Source of the DNA: Sphingobium sp. 66-54
GTDB lineage: Bacteria > Pseudomonadota > Alphaproteobacteria > Sphingomonadales > Sphingomonadaceae
DNA length: 64,000 bases
Direction of reading: 5' to 3'
Assembly (NCBI GenBank): GCA_001899715.1
Contig: MKWI01000016.1
Coordinates: 248,001 to 312,000, forward strand
Shown: positions 30,601-38,204 of the stretch, piece by piece
Numbering within the stretch: position 1 is the first letter of the stretch
Layout of the letters: every line of letters starts with the position of its first letter
Made by a program: the position numbers and the translations under genes
Notes under the pieces: generated by a model
Told to the model about the DNA's origin: nothing
Database searches by the model: none
The model's input: only the letters and a program-made list of their open reading frames with translations

Positions 30601-33077
30601 CACGTCCGCTGGCCGACCTTGTGCGCCTGCCCGATCTGGCCTTCGACAACGGCTGGGGCGGCTTTGCGTCCGAGGGTGCTTATGTCGTCCATCTCGATGC
30701 GGGCGAGAGCACGCCGGCACCCTGGTCCAATGTGCTCGCCAATGACGGGTTCGGCACCATCGTCACCGAGGCCGGGCTGGGCTTCACCTGGGCGGTGAAC
30801 AGCGGCGAGAACCGGCTGACGCCATGGTCCAACGACCCGGTACGCGATCCGCAAGGCGAGCGGCTCTATCTGCGCGACGAGGAGAATGCCCGGCTGTGGA
30901 CGCCGACGCCGCTGCCACTCGGCCGAGAGTCGGCCTGCCGCATTACCCATGACGCCGGCTATACGTGCTGGGAGCGGGCGAGCGAGGGGCTGGAACAGGA
31001 ACTGCTGGCGTTCGTGCCGGTGGACGAGCCGGTCAAGCTGGTGCGGCTGCGGCTGCGCAACCGGCTCCCGCAAGCCCGGCGGATTACCGCGACTTATTAT
31101 GCCGAATGGCTGCTGGGGGCCGTCCGCGATGAGCCGGCGCCGCTGCGGGCGGCCAGTTACGATCCTGCCGTCCACGCGATCCTTGCCGAAAATCCATGGA
31201 CGGAGGAGTTTCGCGGGCGGACGGCCTTTCTGGCGAGCAGCCTCGCGCCGCATAGCCTCACCACATCGCGCCGGGACTTTCACGGCGCCACGGAGAATGC
31301 CGGGCAGCCGGATTCGCTGTTCAACTGGGACCTGGGCAATCGCCAGATTTCCGGGGATGCCGATTGCTGCGCGGCCTTGCAGGTGCATATCGAGATTCCT
31401 GCTGAGGGCTCGGCGGAGGTGGTGTTCGCGCTTGGCCAGGGACAAGACCGGGCGGAGGCGTGCTGGCTCGCGCAGCGCTGGCAGGACCCGGCGGAGGTCG
31501 AGCGGGCTCTGATCGCCTGCCGTGAGGGATGGAGCCGGCAGCTTGGCGCCGTCACCGTGAAAACGCCCGATCCCGCCTTCGACCTGATGGTCAATCGCTG
31601 GCTGCCTTATCAAGCGACCAGCGCGCGACTGCGGGCCCGCGCCGGCTTTTATCAGGCCGGTGGGGCTTTCGGTTTCCGCGACCAGCTTCAGGATGTGCTG
31701 GCGCTGCTCCATGCCGATCCCGATGCGGCGCGGCGGCATATCCTGGCGGCGGCCGCGCATCAGTTCGAGGAAGGCGATGTGCTGCACTGGTGGCATCCGC
31801 CGTCCGGCCGGGGTGTGCGCACCCGCTGCTCGGACGATCTGCTGTGGCTGCCTTATGCCGTGGCCTGCTATGTCGAGGCGACGGGCGACGCGGCCATCCT
31901 CGCCGAGGAGGTGCCGTTCCTGCGTGCGCCCCCGCTGGCGGACGGCGAGACCGACCGTTACGCGCGTTTCGACACGACCGACTATACCCAGCCGCTGTTC
32001 GGGCATTGCGAGCGGGCGCTCGACCGAGGGCATCGGCTGGGCGCGCACGGGCTCCCGCTGATCGGCGCTGGCGACTGGAACGACGGCATGGACCGGGTCG
32101 GCGAGCGAGGGCGGGGCGAGAGCGTCTGGCTGGCGTGGTTCCTGATCGCGACGATCGACGGGTTTGCGCGGCTGTGCGCTCTGGCTGGCCGCCATGACCT
32201 CATCGACCGCTGGAAAGGGCGGGCGACGGCGCTGGCTGCGGCGGTCGAACGCGAGGGATGGGACGGCGCCTGGTATATGCGTGCCTTCGACGACGATGGC
32301 CGGCCGTGGGGCACCGCCGCCGAGACCGAATGCCGGATCGATTCGATCGCCCAGTCCTGGGCGGTGATTTCCGGTGCGGGGGACCCGGAACGGACGTGGC
32401 AGGCGATCGCCTCGGCACAGCATTATCTGGTGCGGGAGGACGATCATCTCATCCGGCTGCTCGACCCGCCGTTCGACCGGACGCCGCGCGATCCCGGCTA
32501 TATCAAGGCTTATCCGCCCGGCATCCGCGAGAATGGCGGGCAATATACCCATGCCGCCGCGTGGTTCGCCATTGCGCTCGCCCGGCTCGGCGACGGCGAT
32601 GGGGCGAAGCGGCTGTTCGACCGCATCAACCCGGTCAACCGCACGGCGACGCGAGAAGATGCGGCGCGCTATCTCACCGAGCCCTATGTCGTGGTGGCCG
32701 ATGTCGCGGGCGCGTCGCCGCATGAGGGGCGTGGCGGATGGAGCTGGTATACCGGCGCGGCGGCATGGACATGGCGGCTTGCGGTCGAGGAGATGCTCGG
32801 CCTGCGGCTGACCGGGGGCAGGTTGCGCCTCGCGCCGTGCCTGCCGACAGGCTGGCGGGAGGTGGAGGCGACGCTGGTTCGTGCGGGCGGGAGCCTGCAT
32901 GTGCGCATCGAGAATCCCGAGGGACTGAGCACCGGCGTATTGACGGTGACTGTCGACGGGGCGGCGTGGGACGAGCCGGAGATTCCGTTCCCGGAGGGCG
33001 GTGGCGTGCGGACTGTCGTTGCCCGGCTCGGTGCGGCGCGGCGGCAGACGGAGCGTGCGGCCGAGGCGGCCCGGTAA
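24657..33077 (+). CDS. ndvB: Cyclic beta-1,2-glucan synthetase (NdvB/ChvB type)
   Basis: A 2806-residue membrane enzyme expected to build, cyclise and trim beta-1,2-glucan that is exported to the periplasm. A glycosyltransferase region contains V-V-T-A-D-A-D-T-R-L near residue 525, between membrane segments at about 310-370, 725-760 and 845-880. A glycoamylase-like domain follows (about 940-1450, with T-S-P-T-N-I-G and S-T-V-D-S-G-N-L). The C-terminal GH94 phosphorylase module holds G-D-W-N-D-G-M-D-R-V-G at about 2472-2482; Asp2476 is the likely catalytic acid. The full family length is present. The ATG lies one base after the stress protein stop. The polymer identity is inferred from the family. 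Confidence 0.92.
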   Translation: MADGDREDPIAGAAHEIAARHQLAGLRGRSQPPPSWSALPALKAWLGRARIAASQAPPHASSAAEWLLDNDFHVQRAILQIHEDLPARFCRKLPALGGTDGAPPRIYILAHALLQASHLQVSLAGAVQFIDQYQERMPLSIAELWAFPTMLRLACLELLVAGFTRLFPDVELPFPPDAPSASATDIECVARAIANLPVISTIQWSDFFDRTSRVEAILSRDPAGIYPLMDFETRDHYRHAVERIARFARLPEWDVAQKALAQCRSEGDVPSGHVGYWLVDAGRPVFEDAIDSRILALEALSRRLLRHPGTLYALALVLAGLVSFALPALYLAAVDASPLSWLLGIALTALPAAMLSITVINWLVTLIVPPRVLPKLDFEKGIAADCATVVVMPVIVAHAGDVAPALRRLEGHRLANPDPMLQFVLLSDHADALEQVMPEDKAIEQALVAGIEMLNARHGEGEGKNAAPFHLMHRPRLYNAAQACWMGWERKRGKLEQFNGFILRSEQEPFSLTAGDPEALRRTRFVVTADADTRLPPGVVGRLVGALAHPLNRARFDPRTGKVVRGYTILQPRVEITPEATGRSLFTRFYGGDTTIDIYSRAVSDVYQDLLGTGVFVGKGIYEVAPFERSLEGRIPENNLLSHDLFEGLHGRVALVSDIIVYEGFPSSYLDYVWRWHRWMRGDWQILFWLFPFVPGRGGRWLRNRLSWFDRLKIFDNLRRSLIPPSIVALLLGGWFVLDGSPLVWTLLALAAPAAYLFTDLVTGLARGRRRGVMQGTLRKLSDHVGRWALALAFLVSDSAIALHAIGVTLWRLRSGQNLLEWTSAAQMATRLATRNPRLAAWRDMAASPLLAIAIAGALAFVAPTVLPVAAPLLLLWLLAPEIAIWIGRPLQSPIEEMTEADRRYLRLIARRTWLFFETFVRPEDNWLPPDNYQEPPDEKTAHRTSPTNIGMMLLSVLTAWRLGHIGLNEAEMRLRNALDAMDRLERYRGHILNWYETRTLASLEPRYVSTVDSGNLAVSLIVVQQALREAAAMPPLDKARWAGLRDLLDLLAEAVSASEPGDAAACIAIMRGVATKAASDEADWSAPLAQLIDRDLPLLRERIAALVSAVNEADTGQLRAIQAWFERVEHHLLGMRRDMGLFAPWMPLLAAPPGECADIAAEVKALSPVSDAARVRLDEFAAHAPSERARTWAAQVRTAIEDGVDAIGDLGKRCAAVGQRAGVFALGMDFALLFDRNSRLFHIGYNVSADRIDSHHYDLLASEARLASFFAIAKGDVAPSHWFHLGRPITKKAAGLALVSWNGSMFEYLMPNLFLRSDAETLLGRSDRTAVDIQHGFGALHETPWGISESSFASMGPDRVYRYHAFGVPDLGLRRGLGRDLVVAPYATALALATRPALAARNLRRLDDLGLLGRYGFYEAADFTPERVPLDEPFALVRSYMAHHHGMSMAAFGNALCDDMLVRWFHADPRVQTIDLLLNERIPWELPPEISRVEVAEAPVLPADGAVPALHGWAPVRPAAAPGWHVIGNGRLATRIRTDGASGLNWQTHALTRLDPAAHGAGYSIFLRDRSEGRFWAATGDPAPVDGEEGQTVFHAHQAEFHRRAHGISATTTICVAQGDDLEIRRIALVNETDQPRSLDITSYADVVLAPPLDAARHPAFSKLFVGAETIPGGAGLLFTRRPRGAAERSPVLLHRMIAEDEGVRLLGVTANRRAFLGRHGSVSDPAAMHADALAGTLGWTLDPIFALRAELVLPPHGRREIAFLTIVAGSRDSALDVAERYATLSALDWAVNDAATAVAREMHRLALSPGDPPRVQALLSRLLQPRVGAPPPLALPAGRGDLWALSISGDRPILLLRSGDGEETAVLRFLLAAQQCWRRRDVAVDLVVTHEGTAGYIEPVRERVLDVLRETGTQDQLGMDGGVHLVGIAPADTERAALLDRAARLVLDERGGPIEEQIARADTPAIHGPRFAPVAAHAAPRPLADLVRLPDLAFDNGWGGFASEGAYVVHLDAGESTPAPWSNVLANDGFGTIVTEAGLGFTWAVNSGENRLTPWSNDPVRDPQGERLYLRDEENARLWTPTPLPLGRESACRITHDAGYTCWERASEGLEQELLAFVPVDEPVKLVRLRLRNRLPQARRITATYYAEWLLGAVRDEPAPLRAASYDPAVHAILAENPWTEEFRGRTAFLASSLAPHSLTTSRRDFHGATENAGQPDSLFNWDLGNRQISGDADCCAALQVHIEIPAEGSAEVVFALGQGQDRAEACWLAQRWQDPAEVERALIACREGWSRQLGAVTVKTPDPAFDLMVNRWLPYQATSARLRARAGFYQAGGAFGFRDQLQDVLALLHADPDAARRHILAAAAHQFEEGDVLHWWHPPSGRGVRTRCSDDLLWLPYAVACYVEATGDAAILAEEVPFLRAPPLADGETDRYARFDTTDYTQPLFGHCERALDRGHRLGAHGLPLIGAGDWNDGMDRVGERGRGESVWLAWFLIATIDGFARLCALAGRHDLIDRWKGRATALAAAVEREGWDGAWYMRAFDDDGRPWGTAAETECRIDSIAQSWAVISGAGDPERTWQAIASAQHYLVREDDHLIRLLDPPFDRTPRDPGYIKAYPPGIRENGGQYTHAAAWFAIALARLGDGDGAKRLFDRINPVNRTATREDAARYLTEPYVVVADVAGASPHEGRGGWSWYTGAAAWTWRLAVEEMLGLRLTGGRLRLAPCLPTGWREVEATLVRAGGSLHVRIENPEGLSTGVLTVTVDGAAWDEPEIPFPEGGGVRTVVARLGAARRQTERAAEAAR

Positions 33078-33150
33078 GTAGCTTTCCTGATACCGGGCGG
33101 CGGGATGGCCGCGATAGGGGCGGGACATGGAAGGTTTTGGAGAACGATTC

Positions 33151-33594
33151 ATGCGAATTGATAACGGCACGCTGGTCCTCGCCGTCGATGGGGCGAAGAT
33201 GCTGATCCTACGCAATGATGGGGATGCCAAATATCCGGTGCTCGCCACGCTGGCGCATGGGGAGGCCGAGAATCCGCCGTCGCGGGCGCAAGGCACGGAT
33301 GCGCCGGGACGGGCCTTCTCCAGCGTGGATGGCCGGCGCAGCGCGGTTAGCGAAACCGACTGGCACCAGCAGGCTGAGGACGAGTTCGCGGAACGCGCGC
33401 TCGCGGCGCTGGAGGATGCGGCCGATGCGCAGGAGGGCGGCATCGTCGTCATTGCGCCGCCGCGCATGCTGGGCGAATTGCGCAAGCAATATGGCAATGC
33501 GATCCGGCGGCGGCTGATCGCGGAGATCGACAAGGATGTTGCCAATCGCAGCAGCGATGACATTGCCAAGACGATCGGCGCGCATGAGGGGTGA
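33151..33594 (+). CDS. Host attachment protein family
   Basis: A 147-residue protein of the family named for plant host attachment (AtsE-like). It has the hallmarks L-V-L-A-V-D-G-A-K-M-L-I-L-R-N-D-G-D near the start, D-W-H-Q-Q-A-E-D-E-F-A centrally and V-I-A-P-P-R-M-L-G-E-L-R-K near residue 105. The fold resembles eRF1-type nuclease-like proteins, but the biochemical role is unknown. The start at 33151 has GGAG upstream and gives the family N-terminus M-R-I; an ATG at 33127 is possible. Confidence 0.82.
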   Translation: MRIDNGTLVLAVDGAKMLILRNDGDAKYPVLATLAHGEAENPPSRAQGTDAPGRAFSSVDGRRSAVSETDWHQQAEDEFAERALAALEDAADAQEGGIVVIAPPRMLGELRKQYGNAIRRRLIAEIDKDVANRSSDDIAKTIGAHEG

Positions 33595-33660
33595 TGGACT
33601 CCTGCTTTTGTGGAAGACCGCGTAGGACGTGGGTTCCATTGCCGCGAGGAGGCGCCTGGT

Positions 33661-34359
33661 TCAGGGGCTATGACTGACGGGGCCTCCCGTCACGGCCGGG
33701 TTGCGGGGCGGGGTGGCGAGGAGATGGGTGACTTCCTCGTCGCTGGTCTGGTCGAAGTCGGCATAGTGAACGCCGACCGCATAGAAGGGGTCGGGCGAAA
33801 CCAGGCAGACGATCTCGTCGCATTCCCCCTCCAGCGTGTGCAGCGTGTCGGCGGGCGCGACCGGGACGGCGAGCACGATTTTGCCGGCATGCGCCTTGCG
33901 CAGCCCCTTGAGTGCGGCGCGGACGGTGCCGCCGGTGGCGATGCCGTCATCGACGAGGATGACATTGCGGTGCGCGACGCTGAGCGGCTTGCGCTCGCCC
34001 AGATAGAGGTGCCGGCGCCGCTCGATCTCGCGAAGCTGCCGCCACGTCTCGCTCTGGATATAGTCGGCGCTGGGCGCGACCTGGCGGACGATCTCGTCGT
34101 TGAGGACGATTTGCGGATGCGCGCCGTCAATTACCGCGCCGATGCCAAGCTCCTCATAGCCGGGCGCGCCCAGCTTGCGCACGAACAGCACGTCGAGATC
34201 GGCACCCAGCGCGCGCGCTACCTCGTGAGCGACGGGCACGCCGCCGCGCGGCAGGCCGAGCACGAGCGGATTGTCCGGTGCGCGGGGAAGGAGCGCCTGT
34301 GCAAGCCGCCGGCCGGCATCCTGCCGATCCTTGAACGAGGGACGGTCGGACAGCGTCAT
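33661..34359 (-). CDS. Phosphoribosyltransferase family protein
   Basis: A 232-residue type I phosphoribosyltransferase fold. The PRPP loop is V-I-L-V-D-D-G-I-A-T-G-G-T near residues 133-145, and L-G-L-P-R-G-G-V-P-V-A lies near 34-44. Proteins of this kind, often annotated as predicted phosphoribosyltransferases, occur beside erythromycin esterases and universal stress proteins; their reaction is not known. The start ATG overlaps the stop of the upstream hydrolase gene by four bases (ATGA), so it is the third gene of a coupled operon. Confidence 0.88.
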   Translation of the reverse strand: MTLSDRPSFKDRQDAGRRLAQALLPRAPDNPLVLGLPRGGVPVAHEVARALGADLDVLFVRKLGAPGYEELGIGAVIDGAHPQIVLNDEIVRQVAPSADYIQSETWRQLREIERRRHLYLGERKPLSVAHRNVILVDDGIATGGTVRAALKGLRKAHAGKIVLAVPVAPADTLHTLEGECDEIVCLVSPDPFYAVGVHYADFDQTSDEEVTHLLATPPRNPAVTGGPVSHSP

Positions 34360-35021
34360 GGCGTCTCCGGGAGGTAGAGCAGGAACCAGCGAATGGCGTG
34401 GGCGATGACCCGGTCCAGCGTACCGGGTTCCTCGAACAGATGGTTGGCGCCGGGCACGATGGTCAGCTCGGTCTCGGCGGCGTGCATGTGGCGCATGGCG
34501 ACGCGGTTCAGCTCGATGACCGGCTTGTCGCGGCCGCCCACGATCAGCAGCGTCGGCGCCCGCACATGGGCCAGCGCATGGGCGCCGGCGAGGTCCGGCC
34601 GGCCACCGCGCGAGACGATGGCGCGCACGTCCGCGCCCTCCGCCGATGCCGCGAGCAGCGCCGCGCCGGCGCCGGTGCTCGCGCCGAAATAGCCGATCGG
34701 CAGGTGGGCCAGTGCTGGCTCACGCCGCGCCCAGGCCGCCGCGCCGGCGAGACGGGTGGCGAGCAGCGGAATGTCGAACACATTGGTGCGGTCCTGCTCC
34801 TCCAGCGGAGTGAGGAGGTCGATCAGCAGCGTCGCGAGACCGGCGCCGCGCAGGCCGTTGGCCACGTGATTGTTGCGGGGGCTGAGCCGTCCGCTGCCGC
34901 TGCCGTGCGCGAAGATGACCAGCCCGCTGGGCGCGTCCGGCAGGCCGAGCAGGCCCTTGAGCCCATCCGGCTGGATCGTGACGGGCGCGGATGCCGTCTC
35001 GGGAGGCGCGGCGACCGTCAT
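34356..35021 (-). CDS. Alpha/beta hydrolase (dienelactone hydrolase-like)
   Basis: A 221-residue alpha/beta hydrolase. It has the oxyanion region V-I-F-A-H-G-S-G-S-G-R near residues 36-46, the nucleophile elbow G-Y-F-G-A-S-T-G-A-G with Ser near 116, an acid in V-G-G-R-D and a C-terminal G-A-N-H-L-F-E-E with the catalytic His. Members found beside phosphoribosyltransferases have unknown substrates. The start is the ATG at 35021, which overlaps the preceding stop codon as ATGA; a start at 35036 would overlap further. Confidence 0.85.
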   Translation of the reverse strand: MTVAAPPETASAPVTIQPDGLKGLLGLPDAPSGLVIFAHGSGSGRLSPRNNHVANGLRGAGLATLLIDLLTPLEEQDRTNVFDIPLLATRLAGAAAWARREPALAHLPIGYFGASTGAGAALLAASAEGADVRAIVSRGGRPDLAGAHALAHVRAPTLLIVGGRDKPVIELNRVAMRHMHAAETELTIVPGANHLFEEPGTLDRVIAHAIRWFLLYLPETP

Positions 35022-36352
35022 AGGCCGAACGGCCATGTCTCGGGCGCGCCGTGCGGACGCTCGGCGCCCAGCGGCGTGACCGCGCTGGTCTGTTCGAACC
35101 AGACCCAGGCATCGAACTGCTCGGCCAGCACCGCTTCGAAATAATGGCTGAGCAACTCGGTCTCCGGCCGATAGACGACACCGATCGCGCGTTCGAGCAG
35201 CGGCTTGCGCAGCAGCGCCTCCAGCGCGCCCCGGTCACTGCGGTGGCGCCAGTCGGTCAGGGTGCGGACGAGGCCGGTGCGGCGGAAGGCGTGCTCGTAG
35301 CTGTCGCTGCGGGCGGGCCGGACGGTCTTGATGCGCATGACACCGCCCCAATCGTCGGCCGCCGCAACCGTTCCCGTGTCGGTGCCGAAGCCGATGAGGA
35401 CGGCCCCGTCGCCATAGGCGGTGCGGCAAAGCTCGCCGATGTTGAACTCGCCCTGCCAACCCATGGCGGTCGCGGCGGCGTTGCCGATATGGCTATTGTG
35501 CGCCCACACCACCGCCTTGGCATTGTCGCCGCGATGCGCCAGCAGAGCCTGGAGCGTGCCGAACATGTGGCGGTCGCGCAGGTTCCAGCTCTCTGTCGAG
35601 CTATGATACATCGCCCGGTAGTAACGCTCGGCGGCCTGGACGATGCGGGCATTCTGCACCGCGTCGAACCAGCGTTCGCCATCCTGCTCGATATAGACGA
35701 GCTGTCTGGCCAGCAGCTCGCGAAGCTGCGCGACGACATTGTCCTCACAACTCGGGCGGCCGCCGTGGACGACGGCGCGGCCGTAATGCGCCGGCTGGTC
35801 CTGCCACGGCGTCAGGCAACCGTAGCGGGCGCGGGCGCTCGCAGCCTCCTGCGGGTCCACCCTGGCGAGATAGGCGAGCACCGCGTGGATCGACTCGTTG
35901 AGGCTGTAGACATCCAGTCCGTGAAAGGAGACGCGCCGTTCCTCCGGCAGGCCGGCATTGTGGCCGCGCAGCCAGTCGGCGAATTCCAGGACCTCCACGT
36001 TGCGCCACATCCAAGTGGGGAAGCGCGCGAACACGTCGCCCTGGCGCGGGCGCGGTGCCTGATGGCGGACATAATCGTCGATGCGGGCGGCGTCGGGCCA
36101 ATCCGCCTCGACCGCAACGAGGCCGAAGCCGTGATGCTTGACGAGGTGGCGGGTGATGGCGGCGCGGGCGCGATAGAATTCGGACGTGCCGTGGGTCGCC
36201 TCGCCCAGCAGCACCAGCCGGGCGTCGCCGAACCGATCGAAGCAGGCGCCGAACTCGTCGGCAAGCGCGGGGGAGGGCAGCGGCTCGGCATGATGGCGCA
36301 GCGCATCGACCAGCGCGGGGGATATATCGCGTTCGATGGGGTCATGGATCAT
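35018..36352 (-). CDS. Erythromycin esterase family protein
   Basis: A 444-residue protein with the family motif L-G-E-A-T-H-G-T-S-E-F near residues 46-56, V-A-V-E-A-D-W-P near 82 and W-A-H-N-S-H-I-G near 285. The Glu and His of these motifs form the hydrolytic site in characterised members. Most members outside resistance plasmids are not macrolide esterases, and the neighbours here (phosphoribosyltransferase, hydrolase, stress proteins) argue for a stress role. The start ATG has GGAAGGA upstream. It leads a three-gene operon with ATGA overlaps. Confidence 0.87.
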   Translation of the reverse strand: MIHDPIERDISPALVDALRHHAEPLPSPALADEFGACFDRFGDARLVLLGEATHGTSEFYRARAAITRHLVKHHGFGLVAVEADWPDAARIDDYVRHQAPRPRQGDVFARFPTWMWRNVEVLEFADWLRGHNAGLPEERRVSFHGLDVYSLNESIHAVLAYLARVDPQEAASARARYGCLTPWQDQPAHYGRAVVHGGRPSCEDNVVAQLRELLARQLVYIEQDGERWFDAVQNARIVQAAERYYRAMYHSSTESWNLRDRHMFGTLQALLAHRGDNAKAVVWAHNSHIGNAAATAMGWQGEFNIGELCRTAYGDGAVLIGFGTDTGTVAAADDWGGVMRIKTVRPARSDSYEHAFRRTGLVRTLTDWRHRSDRGALEALLRKPLLERAIGVVYRPETELLSHYFEAVLAEQFDAWVWFEQTSAVTPLGAERPHGAPETWPFGL

Positions 36353-36656
36353 GCCAATGGTCCTTCCAGAGGCAGCGCGCGAAACGGGGGCGACGCGCTT
36401 CCTGCTGGCCCTTTCCGGCCGTTCGCTCCGTCGATGGATGCGCGCTCCGCCGGGCCGGCGGTATCCGGACTTCTCCTTAAGGAGCCGGGCGGGGTGGCGT
36501 GTCCAGCCCATTGCGGCGGGCCGGCGCTCTCGCGGGAAAGCGCACGCGCCCCCTGCGTAGATTCACCGATTCCGGTCGGGGCGGGAATGCGCGCAGATTT
36601 GCCGCGCGGCGCGGCGTTCCCGCGCCCGGGTTCAGTGTCTTGCGAAGGAGCTTCCG
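36353..36656. other. Divergent promoter region, esterase operon and CBS gene
   Basis: About 304 bases. TGCGTAGATTCACCGA at 36554-36569 keeps only the left half of the island dyad. The perfect palindrome CTCCTTAAGGAG is at 36473-36484. No -10 in the dyad-linked position was found for either gene. Confidence 0.35.
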
Positions 36657-37082
36657 ATGAACACCAAAGTTGCGGACATCATGCACAGCGGCGTCGAATG
36701 GGTCTCGCCGGACGCGCGGCTCTCCGAGGTGGCGAGGATCATGAAGGACAAGGACATCGGCGCCGTGCCGGTGGGCGAGGACGACCGGCTGGTGGGGATG
36801 GTGACAGACCGCGATCTGGCGGTGCGCGCGCTGGCCAACGGGAAGGACCCGGCGGCACTGACCGCCCGCGACGTGATGAGCCGGCCGATCGTCTATTGCC
36901 GCGCCGACGAGCCGATAGAGGATGCGGTGCGCGTCATGGAGGCCCGGCAGATTCGCCGGCTGCCGGTCATCAACGAGCAGAAGCGGATGGTCGGGATGAT
37001 CTCGCTCGGCGACATCAGCGAGTGCGGCCATCGCGACCTGACGGCCGAGGTGGTGAGCGCCGTCAGCAGCCATCACGCCTGA
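36657..37082 (+). CDS. CBS domain-pair protein
   Basis: A 141-residue stand-alone CBS pair: the first CBS unit covers about 1-60 (I-M-H-S-G-V-E-W-V-S-P) and the second about 72-130 (V-M-S-R-P-I-V-Y-C-R-A-D-E). Such proteins sense adenosine nucleotides or act as hypoxia-response proteins, as Hrp1 does in mycobacteria. GAAGGAG precedes the ATG. It is convergent with an Hsp20 gene. Confidence 0.88.
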   Translation: MNTKVADIMHSGVEWVSPDARLSEVARIMKDKDIGAVPVGEDDRLVGMVTDRDLAVRALANGKDPAALTARDVMSRPIVYCRADEPIEDAVRVMEARQIRRLPVINEQKRMVGMISLGDISECGHRDLTAEVVSAVSSHHA

Positions 37083-37089
37083 CCGAAAG

Positions 37090-37124
37090 AAAGCCGGCGC
37101 GATGGTTTTCCTCGCGCCGGCAGG
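37090..37124 (-). terminator. Terminator between the CBS and Hsp20 genes
   Basis: GCCGGCGCGA (37093-37102) pairs exactly with TCGCGCCGGC (37112-37121). On the minus strand the stem is followed by TTTCTTTC, so it would end the Hsp20 transcript; it may also slow transcription from the CBS gene. Confidence 0.7.
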
Positions 37125-37166
37125 ATGGGGTCCGCCCAGGGGGTGACGGCGGACCGGGGATCCGTC

Positions 37167-37652
37167 CTAGTCCTCGACCTCGATCGGGACGGTCTGGGCG
37201 GAGGGGGCTTTCGCCTTGGGTACGGAAACCTTGAGCACGCCGCGCTTGAGTCTGGCCTTCACCCCGCCCCCGGCCACGGCGCCGGGCAGGGGAATGCGCC
37301 GCTCGAACGAACCGCGATGACGCTCCTCGATGACGAGGCCGTCCTCCTCCGTCTTGGTGGTGTCGTCCGCCTCGCCACTAATGACCAGCACGCCATCCGC
37401 CACGGAGACGGAAATCTGATCCGGCTGGAAGCCCGGCACATCGGCGCTGATCTTATATTCGTCATCCTTGTCCTTGATCTCGACCAGCGGGAAGCCCGCG
37501 GAGCGAAGGCTGCCGAAGTTGAACAGCCGGTCCGGCTGGCGAACGAGATCGTCGAAGACCCGGTCGACCTCCTTGCGCAGCCAACTGATCGGCTCGGCGA
37601 GCCGCCCCGAACGGGTCGATGGCGTTGTGGTGACGAGATCCTTCTCGGCCAT
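37167..37652 (-). CDS. Hsp20 family small heat shock protein
   Basis: A 161-residue class of alpha-crystallin protein different from the one at 8666. The N-terminus has E-P-I-S-W-L-R-K-E-V-D-R-V-F-D-D, the crystallin domain covers about 55-150 with P-G-F-Q-P-D-Q-I and L-K-R-G-V-L-K-V-S-V-P, and the tail ends V-P-I-E-V-E-D with an I-x-V oligomerisation motif. In the setting of this island it is the counterpart of mycobacterial HspX. AGAGGAG precedes the start. Confidence 0.92.
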   Translation of the reverse strand: MAEKDLVTTTPSTRSGRLAEPISWLRKEVDRVFDDLVRQPDRLFNFGSLRSAGFPLVEIKDKDDEYKISADVPGFQPDQISVSVADGVLVISGEADDTTKTEEDGLVIEERHRGSFERRIPLPGAVAGGGVKARLKRGVLKVSVPKAKAPSAQTVPIEVED

Positions 37653-37808
37653 TGCATGCTCCTCTGCTTTGGGTGCGATGCGGCCGGCCGCATTTTAGGG
37701 GGAGGCGCGCCTTCCGCATCGCTGGACGCATGGTAGTCCCCGACGGGACGGGGTTTGAATCCGCAATTATACTAGGCGGGCGGGGGCAGCATGCGTCTGG
37801 CGGCTCCC

Positions 37809-38204
37809 TCAGCCGACCGGCACGAGTTGCGTCATGGTGCTGACCAGCACGGGCGGCCGCAGGGGCTTTTCCATCAGCAGGGCGAAGCCGGCCGCCTGCG
37901 CCATATGCGCCAGATGGGGCGAGGAATAAGCGGTGATGAGCACGGCGGGGCCGTTCCACCCGCGCGCACGCAGCATGGTGAGGACATCGAGACCGTCCAT
38001 GTCGCCCAGCCGATAGTCGGTGATGAGACAGGCGGCGTCCAGTATCTGTTCGTCGTCCAGCAGGGGACGGCCTTCTACATAAGCCTTCACCTCATAGCCC
38101 TGGGCGCGGAGCAGCAATTGCAGGGAGCGCCTGACGCCCGGATCATCCTCGACGAGCAGAATCGTCGGTCGAAGGGGCTCGACAGCCCCGAGAGGGATAT
38201 CCAT
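37809..38204 (-). CDS. Single-domain response regulator
   Basis: A 131-residue receiver domain with no output domain. It has the acidic pair in L-V-E-D-D, the phosphoacceptor Asp in L-I-T-D-Y-R-L-G, Thr in L-I-T-A-Y-S and Lys in M-E-K-P-L. It could act as a phosphate sink or partner for the nearby FixL kinase, which is inference. The start is placed at M-D-I-P-L-G (38204); an ATG at 38249 would add 15 residues. It is divergent from the P-type ATPase gene. Confidence 0.82.
   Translation of the reverse strand: MDIPLGAVEPLRPTILLVEDDPGVRRSLQLLLRAQGYEVKAYVEGRPLLDDEQILDAACLITDYRLGDMDGLDVLTMLRARGWNGPAVLITAYSSPHLAHMAQAAGFALLMEKPLRPPVLVSTMTQLVPVG

Noticed and set aside
28707..33569. A 1620-codon open frame on the minus strand inside the glucan synthetase gene, and a 463-codon one at 515-1906
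   Set aside because: Both are antisense to well-supported genes, consist of Arg/His/Ala/Gly-rich sequence without domains, and are expected where GC at third positions is high.
37718..37745. GGGGACTACC upstream of the second Hsp20 gene as a DosR-type box
   Set aside because: Only one half of the mycobacterial palindrome is present and the second half does not match. The DosR resemblance is in gene content, not in this motif.
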